Assembly (NCBI RefSeq): GCF_017874715.1 | Contig: NZ_JAGGLR010000029.1 | Coordinates: 62,001 to 126,000 of the forward strand | DNA: 64,000 nt | Origin: Streptomyces iranensis | GTDB lineage: Bacteria; Actinomycetota; Actinomycetes; Streptomycetales; Streptomycetaceae | Direction: 5' to 3' | Shown: in pieces, positions 7,698 through 16,500 of the stretch | How the letters are laid out: each line of letters begins with the position of its first letter | How positions within the stretch are numbered: position 1 is the stretch's first letter | The notes under the pieces: generated by a model | Database searches by the model: none | What the model saw: the letters and a program-made list of their open reading frames with translations, nothing else | What the model was told of the DNA's origin: nothing | Position numbers and translations under genes: made by a program

Positions 7698-9053
7698 ATG
7701 GCTGCACGACACGGCGACGAGGACGGGCCCGGCTCCGGGTCCGGCCCGGCCTCGCGCCTCACCTCTCCCGCCCCTGCGTCCGCGTCCGCGTCCGAGGGTT
7801 CCGTATCCGGAGGTTCCGCCTCCGGGGGGTCCGCTTCCGGGGGGTCCGAGCCGACGATCACCCTCGACGACGTCCGCAGCGCGCAGAAGACGCTCTCAGG
7901 GGTCTCCCGGCTCACCGCGCTGGAGGGCAGCCGCTATCTGTCCGGGCTGGTCGGCGCGCCGGTCCACTTCAAGTGCGAGAACCTGCAGCGCACCGGGTCG
8001 TTCAAGCTGCGCGGCGGCTATGTGCGGATCGCGGGGCTCAGCCCCGAGGAGCGGGCGGCCGGGGTGGTCGCGGCGAGCGCCGGGAATCATGCGCAGGGCG
8101 TCGCCCTCGCGGCCTCGCTGCTCGGGGTGCGTTCGACGGTCTTCATGCCCGAGGGCGCACCGCTGCCGAAGATCGCGGCCACCCGGGACTACGGCGCCGA
8201 GGTGCAGCTGTGTGGCCAGATCGTGGACGAGACGATGCGGGCGGCGAAGGAGTACGCCGAGCGCACGGGCGCGGTCTTCATCCACCCCTTCGACCACCCG
8301 GACATCATCGCCGGGCAGGGCACGGTGGGGCTGGAGATCCTGGAGCAGTGCCCCGAGGTGCGCACCGTGGTGGTGGGCATCGGCGGGGGCGGGCTGGCCG
8401 CCGGGATCGCGGTGGCGGTGAAGGCGCTGCGGCCGGATGTGCGGGTGGTGGGGGTGCAGGCGGAGGGCGCCGCGGCGTATCCGCCGTCGCTGGCGGCCGG
8501 GCGGCCGGTGACGATCGACGCGCCCGTGACGATGGCGGACGGCATCAAGGTGGGGCGGCCGGGCGATGTGCCGTTCCAGATCATCGAGAACCTCGTCGAC
8601 GAGGTCCGTACGGTCACCGAGGACGAGCTGTCCAGTGCGCTGCTGCTCTGCCTGGAGCGGGCGAAGCTGGTGGTGGAGCCCGCGGGCGCGAGCCCGGTGG
8701 CCGCGCTGCTGTCGGCGCCGGAGTCCTTCGAGGGGCCGGTGGTCGCGGTGCTCTCGGGCGGCAACGTCGATCCGCTGCTGATGCAGCGCATCCTGCGGCA
8801 CGGCATGGCCGCGGCGGGGCGCTATCTGTCGCTGCGGCTGCGGCTCACCGACCGGCCGGGCGCGCTGGCCACGCTGCTGGGGGTGCTGTCGACGCTGGAC
8901 GCCAATGTGCTCGACGTCAGCCATGTCCGCACCAATCCGCGGCTCGGGCTGAGCGAGGCCGAGGTGGAGCTGCACCTGGAGACGAAGGGGCCGGAGCACT
9001 GCGAGGACGTCCGGGAGGCGCTGCGCGGCGCCGGGTACACGGTGATGGCCTGA
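7698..9053 (+). CDS. ilvA: threonine ammonia-lyase with ACT domain
   Basis: The enzyme deaminates threonine to 2-oxobutanoate, feeding isoleucine synthesis or threonine catabolism. The PLP lysine lies in GSFKLRGG. The glycine loop VVGIGGGGLAAG binds the cofactor phosphate. A C-terminal ACT-type regulatory domain starts at about residue 375 (LRLRLTDRPGALATLLGVL). At 451 residues it carries an extra N-terminal segment of about 50 residues built from Gly/Ser repeats (GGSASGGSASGGS) before the conserved start TITLDDVRSAQ. The ATG at 7698 has a GGGGAC sequence close upstream. The single ACT domain and its length fit the catabolic or intermediate type. Confidence 0.9.
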   Translation: MAARHGDEDGPGSGSGPASRLTSPAPASASASEGSVSGGSASGGSASGGSEPTITLDDVRSAQKTLSGVSRLTALEGSRYLSGLVGAPVHFKCENLQRTGSFKLRGGYVRIAGLSPEERAAGVVAASAGNHAQGVALAASLLGVRSTVFMPEGAPLPKIAATRDYGAEVQLCGQIVDETMRAAKEYAERTGAVFIHPFDHPDIIAGQGTVGLEILEQCPEVRTVVVGIGGGGLAAGIAVAVKALRPDVRVVGVQAEGAAAYPPSLAAGRPVTIDAPVTMADGIKVGRPGDVPFQIIENLVDEVRTVTEDELSSALLLCLERAKLVVEPAGASPVAALLSAPESFEGPVVAVLSGGNVDPLLMQRILRHGMAAAGRYLSLRLRLTDRPGALATLLGVLSTLDANVLDVSHVRTNPRLGLSEAEVELHLETKGPEHCEDVREALRGAGYTVMA

Positions 9054-9162
9054 CACCGGGGAGGGGTCTGGGCCTGCGCCCGGGAACGGGTCTGCTCTCA
9101 CGGGGGTAGGGGTTCCGTTCCTTCGCGGCTCGATTTCTTCATTTTGTTCGCCTCGCGTATGT

Positions 9163-9189
9163 CGCGATGTATCGCGTCTCGGTTACGAT
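9163..9189 (+). promoter_or_regulatory. palindromic operator and -10 in front of the DrrAB-type operon
   Basis: CGCGAT at 9163-9168 and ATCGCG at 9173... form a palindrome about a two-base centre (9163-9176). It is followed by a TACGAT -10-like hexamer at 9184-9189. CGCGAT-rich palindromes of this sort occur before PadR-controlled exporters in Streptomyces, but no PadR gene is in the window. The operator reading is inference. Confidence 0.5.
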
Positions 9190-9278
9190 TGCCGTCCAGT
9201 TGCTGCCGAGCGCTGCCCATATGGGCGGACTTATGCCTTGATTGAGTGTGGAACTGACCCAACCCCGGGAGTGCCAAC

Positions 9279-10235
9279 ATGCCAGGCGCTATTCACGCCG
9301 AGGGTCTGGTGAAGACCTTCGGTGACGTAAAGGCTCTGGACGGCGTCGATCTCGACGTACCGGAAGGAACCGTGCTCGGACTGCTCGGCCCCAATGGCGC
9401 CGGCAAGACCACCGCGGTGCGCGTGCTCACCACGCTGCTGCGCCCGGACAGCGGGACGGCGGTGGTCGCGGGGGTGGACGTACTCAAGAACCCCAACGAG
9501 GTCCGTCGCTCCATCGGGCTGTCCGGCCAGTTCGCCGCCGTGGACGAATATCTGACCGGCCGTGAGAATCTCCAGATGGTCGGCCAGCTCTACCAGATGG
9601 GAGCGCGGGAGGCCAAAGCCCGCGCGAGCGAGTTGCTGGAGCGGTTCAGCCTCGCGGACGCGGCCGACCGCACCGCCAAGACGTACTCCGGCGGAATGCG
9701 CAGGAGGCTGGACCTCGCCGCGGCCCTGGTGGTCAGCCCGCCCGTGATGTTCATGGACGAGCCCACGACCGGTCTGGACCCGCGCAACAGACAGGCGCTG
9801 TGGGAGGTCATCCAGGAGCTGGTGGCCGGTGGTACGACGCTGCTGCTGACCACGCAGTATCTGGAGGAGGCGGACCATCTGGCGCATGACATCTGCGTGA
9901 TCGACCGCGGTCGGGTCATCGCCCGCGGCACCTCCGACCAGCTCAAGGCCCGTACGGGCGGCGAGCGCGTGGAGGTCGTGGTGCATGAGCGCGAGGACAT
10001 CGCGGCCGCCGAGGAGGTCCTGCGGGTCCTGGGCAAGGGCGAGACGGCGGTGCAGGAGCACACCCGTAAGGTCACCGTCCCGGTCGTGGGCGGCGCCAAG
10101 CTGCTCGCGGAGGTCATCCGCGAACTGGACACCCGTGGTGTCGAGATCGACGACATCGGGCTGCGCCGCCCGACCCTGGACGACGTATTCATCTCGCTCA
10201 CCGGCCATGGCGCCGGGAAGGGGGAGGCGAAATGA
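9279..10235 (+). CDS. DrrA-type ABC transporter ATP-binding protein
   Basis: This 318-residue ATPase powers an ABC-2 exporter. It has Walker A (GPNGAGKT), signature YSGGMRRRLDLA, Walker B (VMFMDEPTTGLDP) and the C-terminal region typical of the daunorubicin-resistance (DrrA) subfamily, ending RRPTLDDVFISLTG. Its stop codon overlaps the start of the permease gene (ATGA). There is no biosynthetic cluster beside it, so the substrate is unknown. A self-resistance or drug-efflux role is inferred from the family. A palindromic operator candidate lies about 100 bp upstream. Confidence 0.93.
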   Translation: MPGAIHAEGLVKTFGDVKALDGVDLDVPEGTVLGLLGPNGAGKTTAVRVLTTLLRPDSGTAVVAGVDVLKNPNEVRRSIGLSGQFAAVDEYLTGRENLQMVGQLYQMGAREAKARASELLERFSLADAADRTAKTYSGGMRRRLDLAAALVVSPPVMFMDEPTTGLDPRNRQALWEVIQELVAGGTTLLLTTQYLEEADHLAHDICVIDRGRVIARGTSDQLKARTGGERVEVVVHEREDIAAAEEVLRVLGKGETAVQEHTRKVTVPVVGGAKLLAEVIRELDTRGVEIDDIGLRRPTLDDVFISLTGHGAGKGEAK

Positions 10236-11038
10236 GCACGATGAGCGATTCCCTGGTCATCGCCCGGCGGAATCTGATCCGGATGACCAGAATTCCGGAG
10301 ATGGTCCTCTTTGGGCTGGTTCAGCCGGTGATGTTCGTGATTCTCTTCACGTACGTCTTCGGCGGCTCTATGAAGATCGGCAACAGTACCGACCCGGACG
10401 TCTACAAGAACTTCCTGATGGCCGGGATCTTCGCGCAGACCGTGACCTTCGCCACCGCGGGCGCGGGCGCGGGGATCGCGGAGGACATGCACAAGGGGTT
10501 GATCGACCGGTTCCGCTCGCTGCCGATGGCCCGGGGCGCGGTGCTCACCGGCCGGACCTTCGCCGACCTGGTGCAGACGACGCTCACCCTGGTGGTGCTT
10601 GCCGTCGTCGCGCTGATCGTGGGCTGGCGCCCCGGTTTCGCGGACTCGACCAACATCGGGAAGATCCTGGGCGGCTTCGGTCTGCTGCTTCTTCTGGGAT
10701 ACGCCTTCACCTGGATCGGGGCGCTGATCGGGCTGTCCGTCCGCACCCCGGAGGCGGCGACCTCCGGCGGTCTGATCTGGCTGTTCCCGGTCACGTTCAT
10801 CTCGAACGCCTTCGTGGACTCCAGCCAGATGACCCCGTGGCTGCGGCACATCGCCGAATGGAACCCGTTCAGTGCCACCGTGCAGGCGTGCCGTCAGCTC
10901 TTCGGCGACCCCGGTCTGTCCCAGTCCGGTGCCTGGCCGATGCAGCATCCGGTCTGGGCGTCACTGATCTACTCGGCCCTGATCATCGTGGTCTTCCGGA
11001 CGCTGGCGGTGCGCAAGTACCGCTCGGCGACCGCCTGA
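10232..11038 (+). CDS. DrrB-type ABC-2 transporter permease
   Basis: This 268-residue membrane protein has about six transmembrane helices. It shows the ABC-2 features ARRNLIRMTRIPEMVLFGLVQPVMF near the N-terminus and SFAD/TPEAATSGGLIWLFPVTFISNAFV in the fifth and sixth helices. It forms the channel for the ATPase encoded just upstream, to which it is translationally coupled. A 14-bp hairpin terminator follows the stop codon. Confidence 0.92.
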   Translation: MSTMSDSLVIARRNLIRMTRIPEMVLFGLVQPVMFVILFTYVFGGSMKIGNSTDPDVYKNFLMAGIFAQTVTFATAGAGAGIAEDMHKGLIDRFRSLPMARGAVLTGRTFADLVQTTLTLVVLAVVALIVGWRPGFADSTNIGKILGGFGLLLLLGYAFTWIGALIGLSVRTPEAATSGGLIWLFPVTFISNAFVDSSQMTPWLRHIAEWNPFSATVQACRQLFGDPGLSQSGAWPMQHPVWASLIYSALIIVVFRTLAVRKYRSATA

Positions 11039-11066
11039 GGCGGTCCTTCCGGGAGTGCGGGGCGAG

Positions 11067-11098
11067 GGGGAGCCCCGGCCGTTCGGCCGGGGCTCCCC
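11067..11098. terminator. bidirectional terminator between the exporter operon and greA
   Basis: A perfect 14-bp stem (11067-11080 with 11085-11098, GGGGAGCCCCGGCC and its complement) has a GTTC loop. It sits between two convergent genes and can serve both. Confidence 0.85.
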
Positions 11099-11107
11099 AC
11101 TGGGCGT

Positions 11108-11605
11108 TCAGCCCTGGTACGGCTTGGCCTCCAGGATTCGCACCGAGGCGGTGCGGCCGTTGGGCAGCTCGTACTCCGCGTCCTGGCCGACCTTCTTGCC
11201 GTTCACACCCGAACCCAGCGGGGACTGCGGCGAGTAGGTCTCGACGTCCGCGCTCGCGTACTCACGGGAGGCGAGCAGGAAGGTCAGGGTGTCGTCGGGG
11301 TCGCCGTCGAAGGCGATGGTGACCACCATGCCGGGGGCGACCACGCCGGTGTCCGCGGGTGCCTCGCCGACCTTCGCCTGCTGCAGGAGCTGCGTCAGTT
11401 GACGCACTCGGAGTTCCTGCTTGCCCTGCTCCTCCTTGGCGGCGTGGTAACCCCCGTTCTCCCGGAGGTCACCCTCCTCCCGGGCAGCCTCGATCTTCTT
11501 CGCGATCTCGACACGTGCGGGACCCGACAGGTACTCCAGCTCTGCCTTGAGCTGGTCGTACGCCTCCTGGGTCAGCCAGGTGACGTTCTCGCTGGTCTGG
11601 GTCAC
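11108..11605 (-). CDS. greA: transcription elongation factor GreA
   Basis: GreA inserts its coiled coil into the RNA polymerase secondary channel and stimulates transcript cleavage to rescue backtracked complexes. The 165-residue protein has the N-terminal coiled coil (LTQEAYDQLKAELEYL to EEGDLRENGGYHAAKEEQG) with the acidic tip D/E residues, and the C-terminal FKBP-like domain. The GTG at 11605 is chosen because GAGGAGCACCT precedes it; a longer frame upstream has no support. Its neighbours upstream (DUF4307 and mca) form the order conserved in actinobacteria. Confidence 0.95.
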   Translation of the reverse strand: MTQTSENVTWLTQEAYDQLKAELEYLSGPARVEIAKKIEAAREEGDLRENGGYHAAKEEQGKQELRVRQLTQLLQQAKVGEAPADTGVVAPGMVVTIAFDGDPDDTLTFLLASREYASADVETYSPQSPLGSGVNGKKVGQDAEYELPNGRTASVRILEAKPYQG

Positions 11606-11787
11606 AGGTGCTCCTCGTCGGTACTGGGAATACAAATGAACGCCCTACTCAGAAGGGTGCGCCTTCGTAGCCGGGCGAAACCACGAGCCTAACAATTCCG
11701 GCAAGAAACGGGGAGGAGGGAACTGGGCGCAATGCGCAGGAAACGCGTCAGCGCTGGTCAGATCGGGGCAGGCGCCCGACACGTCCA

Positions 11788-11802
11788 GTTCGATTATCGA
11801 AC
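11788..11802. promoter_or_regulatory. palindrome overlapping the DUF4307 stop codon, upstream of greA
   Basis: GTTCGA, three bases, TCGAAC form a perfect 6-3-6 palindrome. It spans the stop codon of the DUF4307 gene and lies about 180 bp before greA. It could be a weak terminator or a binding site for greA control. No assignment is possible. Confidence 0.3.
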
Positions 11803-12198
11803 AGGCTCGCAGTCGATCAACTCGGCGCTGGTCGCCCGGACCGTGGTCCGCACGGTCACGACCTTGACCATGTCCTCCTGAGGCTGGCCGAAGGTGAAGT
11901 CCTTCCGGCCCACCTCGTCGTGGTACTTGTCCAGGGTACGCACCGTGCAGACACCGGTCGCGTCCTTGTCCTTGGTGATCTCCAGCCGGACCTCGACGGC
12001 GTCGTCGGCGACCACCTTGAAACCGGTCAACCGGCCGCTGACGTCCTGACCGGCGATGTAGTCGTACCCGAACCACGCGATCAGGGCCAGCAGCCCGGCA
12101 CCGAGTACCGCGCCGACGATCTTCAGCGTCCGGTCGGCACGCGCGTCCGCGGACCGGCCGTAACGCCCGTCGGGCAGCCCCTCGCGCACCGCGGCCAT
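11794..12198 (-). CDS. DUF4307 family membrane protein
   Basis: This 134-residue protein has a short cytoplasmic N-terminus (with RYGRSADARADR), one membrane helix (about residues 30-50, IVGAVLGAGLLALIAWFGYDYI) and an extracytoplasmic domain. The domain contains the DUF4307 features VEVRLEITKDKDATGVCTVRTLD and two cysteines that could form a disulfide. The ATG at 12198 is chosen because AGGAGGAACGCCC directly precedes it; the longer frame to 12273 has no ribosome-binding site. The gene is divergent from mca. The family occurs next to mca and greA throughout actinobacteria; its function is unknown. Confidence 0.88.
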   Translation of the reverse strand: MAAVREGLPDGRYGRSADARADRTLKIVGAVLGAGLLALIAWFGYDYIAGQDVSGRLTGFKVVADDAVEVRLEITKDKDATGVCTVRTLDKYHDEVGRKDFTFGQPQEDMVKVVTVRTTVRATSAELIDCEPVR

Positions 12199-12295
12199 GG
12201 GCGTTCCTCCTGCTGGGGGAGACATCGGAATTATTCGTCTCCGGTTTAGGTCACTATAGAAGCCGTCTCCCACGACGAATCACTGAGGATCGAAC

Positions 12296-13168
12296 TTGAC
12301 TGAGCAGCTGCGTTTGATGGCCGTGCACGCGCACCCGGATGACGAGTCGAGCAAGGGCGCGGCCACCATGGCCAAGTACGTGTCCGAGGGGGTGGACGTG
12401 CTGGTCGCCACCTGCACAGGCGGGGAGCGCGGCTCCATCCTCAACCCCAAGCTCCAGGGTGACCCCTACATCGAGGAGCACATTCACGAGGTCCGCGCCA
12501 AGGAGATGGACGAGGCGCGCCAGATCCTCGGCGTCAAGCAGGAGTGGCTGGGCTTCGTGGACTCCGGACTGCCCGAGGGCGATCCGCTGCCGCCACTGCC
12601 CGACGGCTGCTTCGCACTGCAGGACGTGGAGGCCGCGGCGGAGCCCCTGGTGAAGCTGATCCGCACGTTCAGGCCGCAGGTGATCACCACCTATGACGAG
12701 AACGGCGGCTATCCGCACCCCGACCACATCATGACCCACAAGATCTCGGTGGTGGCCTTCGAGGCGGCCGGTGACCCCGAGAAGTACCCGGAGGCGGGGG
12801 AGCCCTGGCAGCCGCAGAAGCTCTACTACAACCAGGGCTTCAACCGGGCGCGCACCGTGGCGCTGCACGAGGCGCTGCTGGCCCGCGGGCTGGACTCGCC
12901 GTACGCGGAGTGGCTGGAGCGTTGGAAGACCTTCGGGCGGCCCGAGCGCACCCTGACCACCTATGTGCCCTCCGCCGACTTCTTCGAGATCCGCGACAAG
13001 GCGCTGATCGCGCACCGGACGCAGATCGACCCCGACGGCGGCTGGTTCCGGGTGCCCATGGACATCCAGAAGGAGGTCTGGCCCACCGAGGAGTACGAGC
13101 TAGCGAAGTCGCTCGTGGACACTTCCCTCCCCGAGGACGACCTCTTCGCGGGCATCCGCAACAATTGA
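12296..13168 (+). CDS. mca: mycothiol S-conjugate amidase Mca
   Basis: Mca hydrolyses mycothiol S-conjugates to a mercapturic acid and glucosaminyl-inositol, the main thiol detoxification step in actinobacteria. The 290-residue protein has the LmbE-like deacetylase metal motif AHPDDE (His13, Asp16) and a third ligand region in YPHPDHIMTH. The GGERGS loop of the Mca/MshB family is also present. A TTG at 12296 is the best start because TGAGGATCGAAC precedes it; an ATG seven codons later is the alternative. The small membrane protein gene follows after four bases. Confidence 0.95.
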   Translation: MTEQLRLMAVHAHPDDESSKGAATMAKYVSEGVDVLVATCTGGERGSILNPKLQGDPYIEEHIHEVRAKEMDEARQILGVKQEWLGFVDSGLPEGDPLPPLPDGCFALQDVEAAAEPLVKLIRTFRPQVITTYDENGGYPHPDHIMTHKISVVAFEAAGDPEKYPEAGEPWQPQKLYYNQGFNRARTVALHEALLARGLDSPYAEWLERWKTFGRPERTLTTYVPSADFFEIRDKALIAHRTQIDPDGGWFRVPMDIQKEVWPTEEYELAKSLVDTSLPEDDLFAGIRNN

Positions 13169-13172
13169 GCCC

Positions 13173-13436
13173 ATGATGAGCGCCACCAGCACCCTCGCCA
13201 TGACGCATCTCGTCCCGCTCGCCAAGGACCTGGACGAGAACAAGGTGACCCCGGGCGTCCTCGGTTTCATCGTCTTCGCCGTGATCGGCGGGGCGGTGTG
13301 GCTGCTGATGAAGTCCATGAACAAGCACATGAAGCGGGTGAACTTCGAGGAGGCGCCGGAGGAGCCCGGCAAGGCTCCGGCGGCTGCCTCCACCGAAGGT
13401 GCCAAGGGCGCCAAGGGCGAGGAGCGCACGGCCTGA
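13173..13436 (+). CDS. small membrane protein downstream of mca
   Basis: This 87-residue protein has one membrane helix (about residues 29-47, GVLGFIVFAVIGGAVWLLM) followed by a basic stretch (KSMNKHMKRVNFEE) and an Ala/Pro/Glu tail. It starts four bases after the mca stop codon, so it is probably co-transcribed. An internal ATG at codon 10 (MTHLVPLAKDL) is an alternative start. Similar proteins accompany mca in Streptomyces; their role is not known. Confidence 0.8.
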   Translation: MMSATSTLAMTHLVPLAKDLDENKVTPGVLGFIVFAVIGGAVWLLMKSMNKHMKRVNFEEAPEEPGKAPAAASTEGAKGAKGEERTA

Positions 13437-13459
13437 CCCCTGGCCGGGCCTGACCGCGT

Positions 13460-13475
13460 GTCCCGCGAGCGGGAC
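13460..13475. terminator. short hairpin between convergent genes
   Basis: GTCCCGC at 13460-13466 pairs with GCGGGAC at 13469-13475. A GCGT/ACGC extension is possible through a bulge. It is placed between the convergent mca operon and the STAND gene. Confidence 0.45.
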
Positions 13476-13554
13476 CCCACGCCCGGTCACGACCCGGCCG
13501 GATCTCGGCGCCGCAGACGATCGACGGCATCTCGACGCACTTCCAGCGGAGCGC

Positions 13555-16500
13555 TCAGGCGCGGGGCCGGTCCGGCAGCACGGCCATGACCTCGCGCGAG
13601 TGGCGGCTCGGCACCATGCCGAGCTGCCATGCCTGCCACCCCGTCTCCGGCTCGACGCCGCGCTCCAGCACCAGCGCGAACGCCTCCGCGCACCCCTCCA
13701 GCCGGGAATCGCCCGCCGTGCCCTCCTCGCGCATCTCCCGCAGCAGCTCGGCCAGCTCCTCCTGGGCCACCGCCGTGCCGATCACCGAGCCGCCCGCGGA
13801 GGCGAACGGCAGCAGGGTGCAGCGCAGGAAGCGGGCCCAGGAACGGCCACGCCGGTCGCCGTACCCCGCGAACAGCTCGGCCGCCTCGTCCACCAGCTCC
13901 AGCGCCTGCGCCGCCTTGCCGTTTCCCGCGTCGATCACCGCCAGCTCGACACAGGACCATGCCTCGCCATGGGCCACGCCCACCCGGCGGAAGTCCTGCC
14001 GCGCGTCCTGGAGCAGCTGCCGGGCGAAGCCGCTGTTGCGCAGCGAGCCCGTCTGCGCCGCCCGCAGATCACGGGTGACCCGCGCCGAGTGATGCCGGGC
14101 ACACGCCAGCCCGTACACATCCCGCATCCGGCTGAACATCGTGCGGGCCCGCTCCAGCTCGCGCACCGCCGAGTCGTGGTCGCCGCGCTCCTCCAGCGCC
14201 TGGCCCAGGTAGTACAGCGTCCATGCCTCGCCGCGCGCGTCCTCGTTCTCCCGGTGGCGGGTGAGGGCCTGGCGCAGCTGGTCGACGGCCGCCGACTCCT
14301 CCCCGGCCACCAGCCGGGCGCGGGCGAGCTGGGTGAGCGCCCATGCCTCACCGCGCTGATCATGGGTGCGGCTGTAGGCGTCCAGGGCGTCCCCCAGCTC
14401 GGCCTCGGCGCGCGGCACATCGCCCATCCGCAGACATGCCTGGCCGAGCTGGAAGTGCGCCCACGCCTGGCCGTGCAGGCTCTCGCTCTCCATATGCAGC
14501 TCCAGGGCCTCGCCCAACAGCTCCAGCGCCTCGGCCAGCCCGCCGCGGTCCCGCTCCACCGCCGCCAGGGCGTGCATTGTCCAGGCCCGGTCGCCGCGCA
14601 GCTCCTCGGCCCGCTGGAGCTCCAGCGCCTCGCGCAGCTTGGCCGCGGCCTCCACCAGATTGCCCTGGTGGTGCAGGGTGATGCCGAGACTGCACAGGGC
14701 ACGGGCCGCGCCCGCCTGATGCCGCGCCTCGAAATACAGGTCCACCACCGAGGAGAGCGTGGTGCGGGCCTGGTCCAGCTCGCCCAGCTGGCGGGCCGCG
14801 ATACCGGTGCGCCACTGCACGGACCGCATCAGCAGCCCCTGGTCGACGGCCTGGGTGAGCTCGCTGATCTCGCCCAGCCGGTAGAGATCGCCGCGCAGCA
14901 GGCAGTAGTCACACAGCGCGCCCAGGAGGTGCAGCACCGCGGACTGGTCCACGCCCTCGGCATGGCGCAGCGCGGCGGTGATGAAGCTCGATTCGTCGTC
15001 CAGCCAGCGCAGCGCCGCGTCCAGCGAGGCGAAGCCATGGGCCGCGCCCTTGCCGAAGATGTCGGCACGGGTGGAGGTCTTGCCGTCGACCAGCCGAATC
15101 ACCGAGTCCGCCAGCTCGGCATAGCTGCGGATCAGCCGCTCCTGCGCGGCGGTGCGCTGCTCCGGCTGCTCCTCGTCCAGCAGCCGGGCATGGGCGAAGG
15201 AGCGCACCAGGTCATGGAGGCGGTAGCGGCTGCCGCGCACATGCTGGATCAGCCCGGCCCGGCCGAGCGCCTCCAGATGGCGGCCGGCCTCCTGCTCATC
15301 GGCGTCCAGCAGCGCCGCGGCCGCCGCGCCGCCCAGGCTGGCCCGCCCGGCCAGCGCCAGCCGGCGCAGCAGCCGCCGGGCGCCCTCCTGCTGGTCGGTG
15401 TAGCGCAGCCACAGGGTGCGCTCGATCGCGCCCACCGGGCCGTACGCCTCAAGGTCGGCGACCAGGGCGGCGGGGGAGCGGGGGCCGAGCGAGGAGCCCG
15501 CGATCCGCAGCGCCAGCGGCAGCCGCCCGCACAGCTCGGCGATCCGCTCCACGGACTGCCCGTCGTAGGGGCCCGCGCCGGTGGGCTCCTCGGCGGAGGC
15601 CCGCAGCAGCTCCTCGGCGCCCGGCTCGTCCAGCGGGCCCACCTCGATCCGGTGCACCCAGGCGGCGAGGTCGTCCGGCAGGCCGAGCGGAGTGCGCGAG
15701 GTGATCAGGACCAGGCCGTCGGACCGCTCGGGGATCAGCGTGCGCACCTGCTCGGCGTCGCGGGCGTCATCGAGCACGATGGTGACCGGCAGCCCGGTCA
15801 GATACTGGTGATACAGCTCGGTGAGCCGTCTGATGTGCTGGTCCTGCGAGGAGCGCTCGCGGAAGAGCAGCTGGTCGCGGGGTGCGCCGAGCCGGTTCAG
15901 CAGATGGAGCAGCGCGTCGCGGGTGGGCAGCGGGGCCTGCTCGGGGCTGTCGCCGCGCAGATCGACCAGGCACGCGCCGCGGAACTCGTCGCGCAGATGG
16001 TGGGCGGCCCGCACGGCCAGCATCGTCCGGCCGGAGCCCGGCGGTCCCTCCAGCACCACCACCGTGGGCTTGGTCTCGGTGGACGCGCGGGCCTGCCGCA
16101 CCCACTGCGCGATCTGTGTGATCTGCGCATGGCGCCCGGCGAACGGGCCGTCCGCCTCGGGGAGATGGGCGAAGGACTGCTCCAGCACGGTGCGTCTGCG
16201 GGCCGCCTGGCTGCGGTCCGCGCCGCGCAGCTTCGGCTGCCCGGTGGCGGAGGCGGAGCGCTTCGCCGAACCGCCGCCCTGGCGGGTGGCGGCCGTGGTC
16301 ATCCGGTGCTGGTCGATGAACGGCCGGATGCCCCGCACCTCGACCGCCGTGAGCCACTGAAGCCGCAACTGCTCGGCGCCACCGGGCTGGTTGCGCAGCG
16401 CGGCCTGGCGGTGGGCGGCCGGCCAGTGGCTCGCGGTGAGCTTGACCACGGCGGCGGCCGACCCGGCCACGGCGGCCGTGACCCCCGCGCCCAGCGCCGT

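Noticed and set aside
7740..7860. Gly/Ser repeat at the start of the threonine ammonia-lyase gene as a separate feature
   Set aside because: It is a short, low-complexity extension of the coding region with no sign of independent function. It is described under the gene.
9279..11038. Resistance module of an antibiotic biosynthetic cluster
   Set aside because: The exporter pair is flanked by threonine ammonia-lyase and greA, with no biosynthetic genes in reach.
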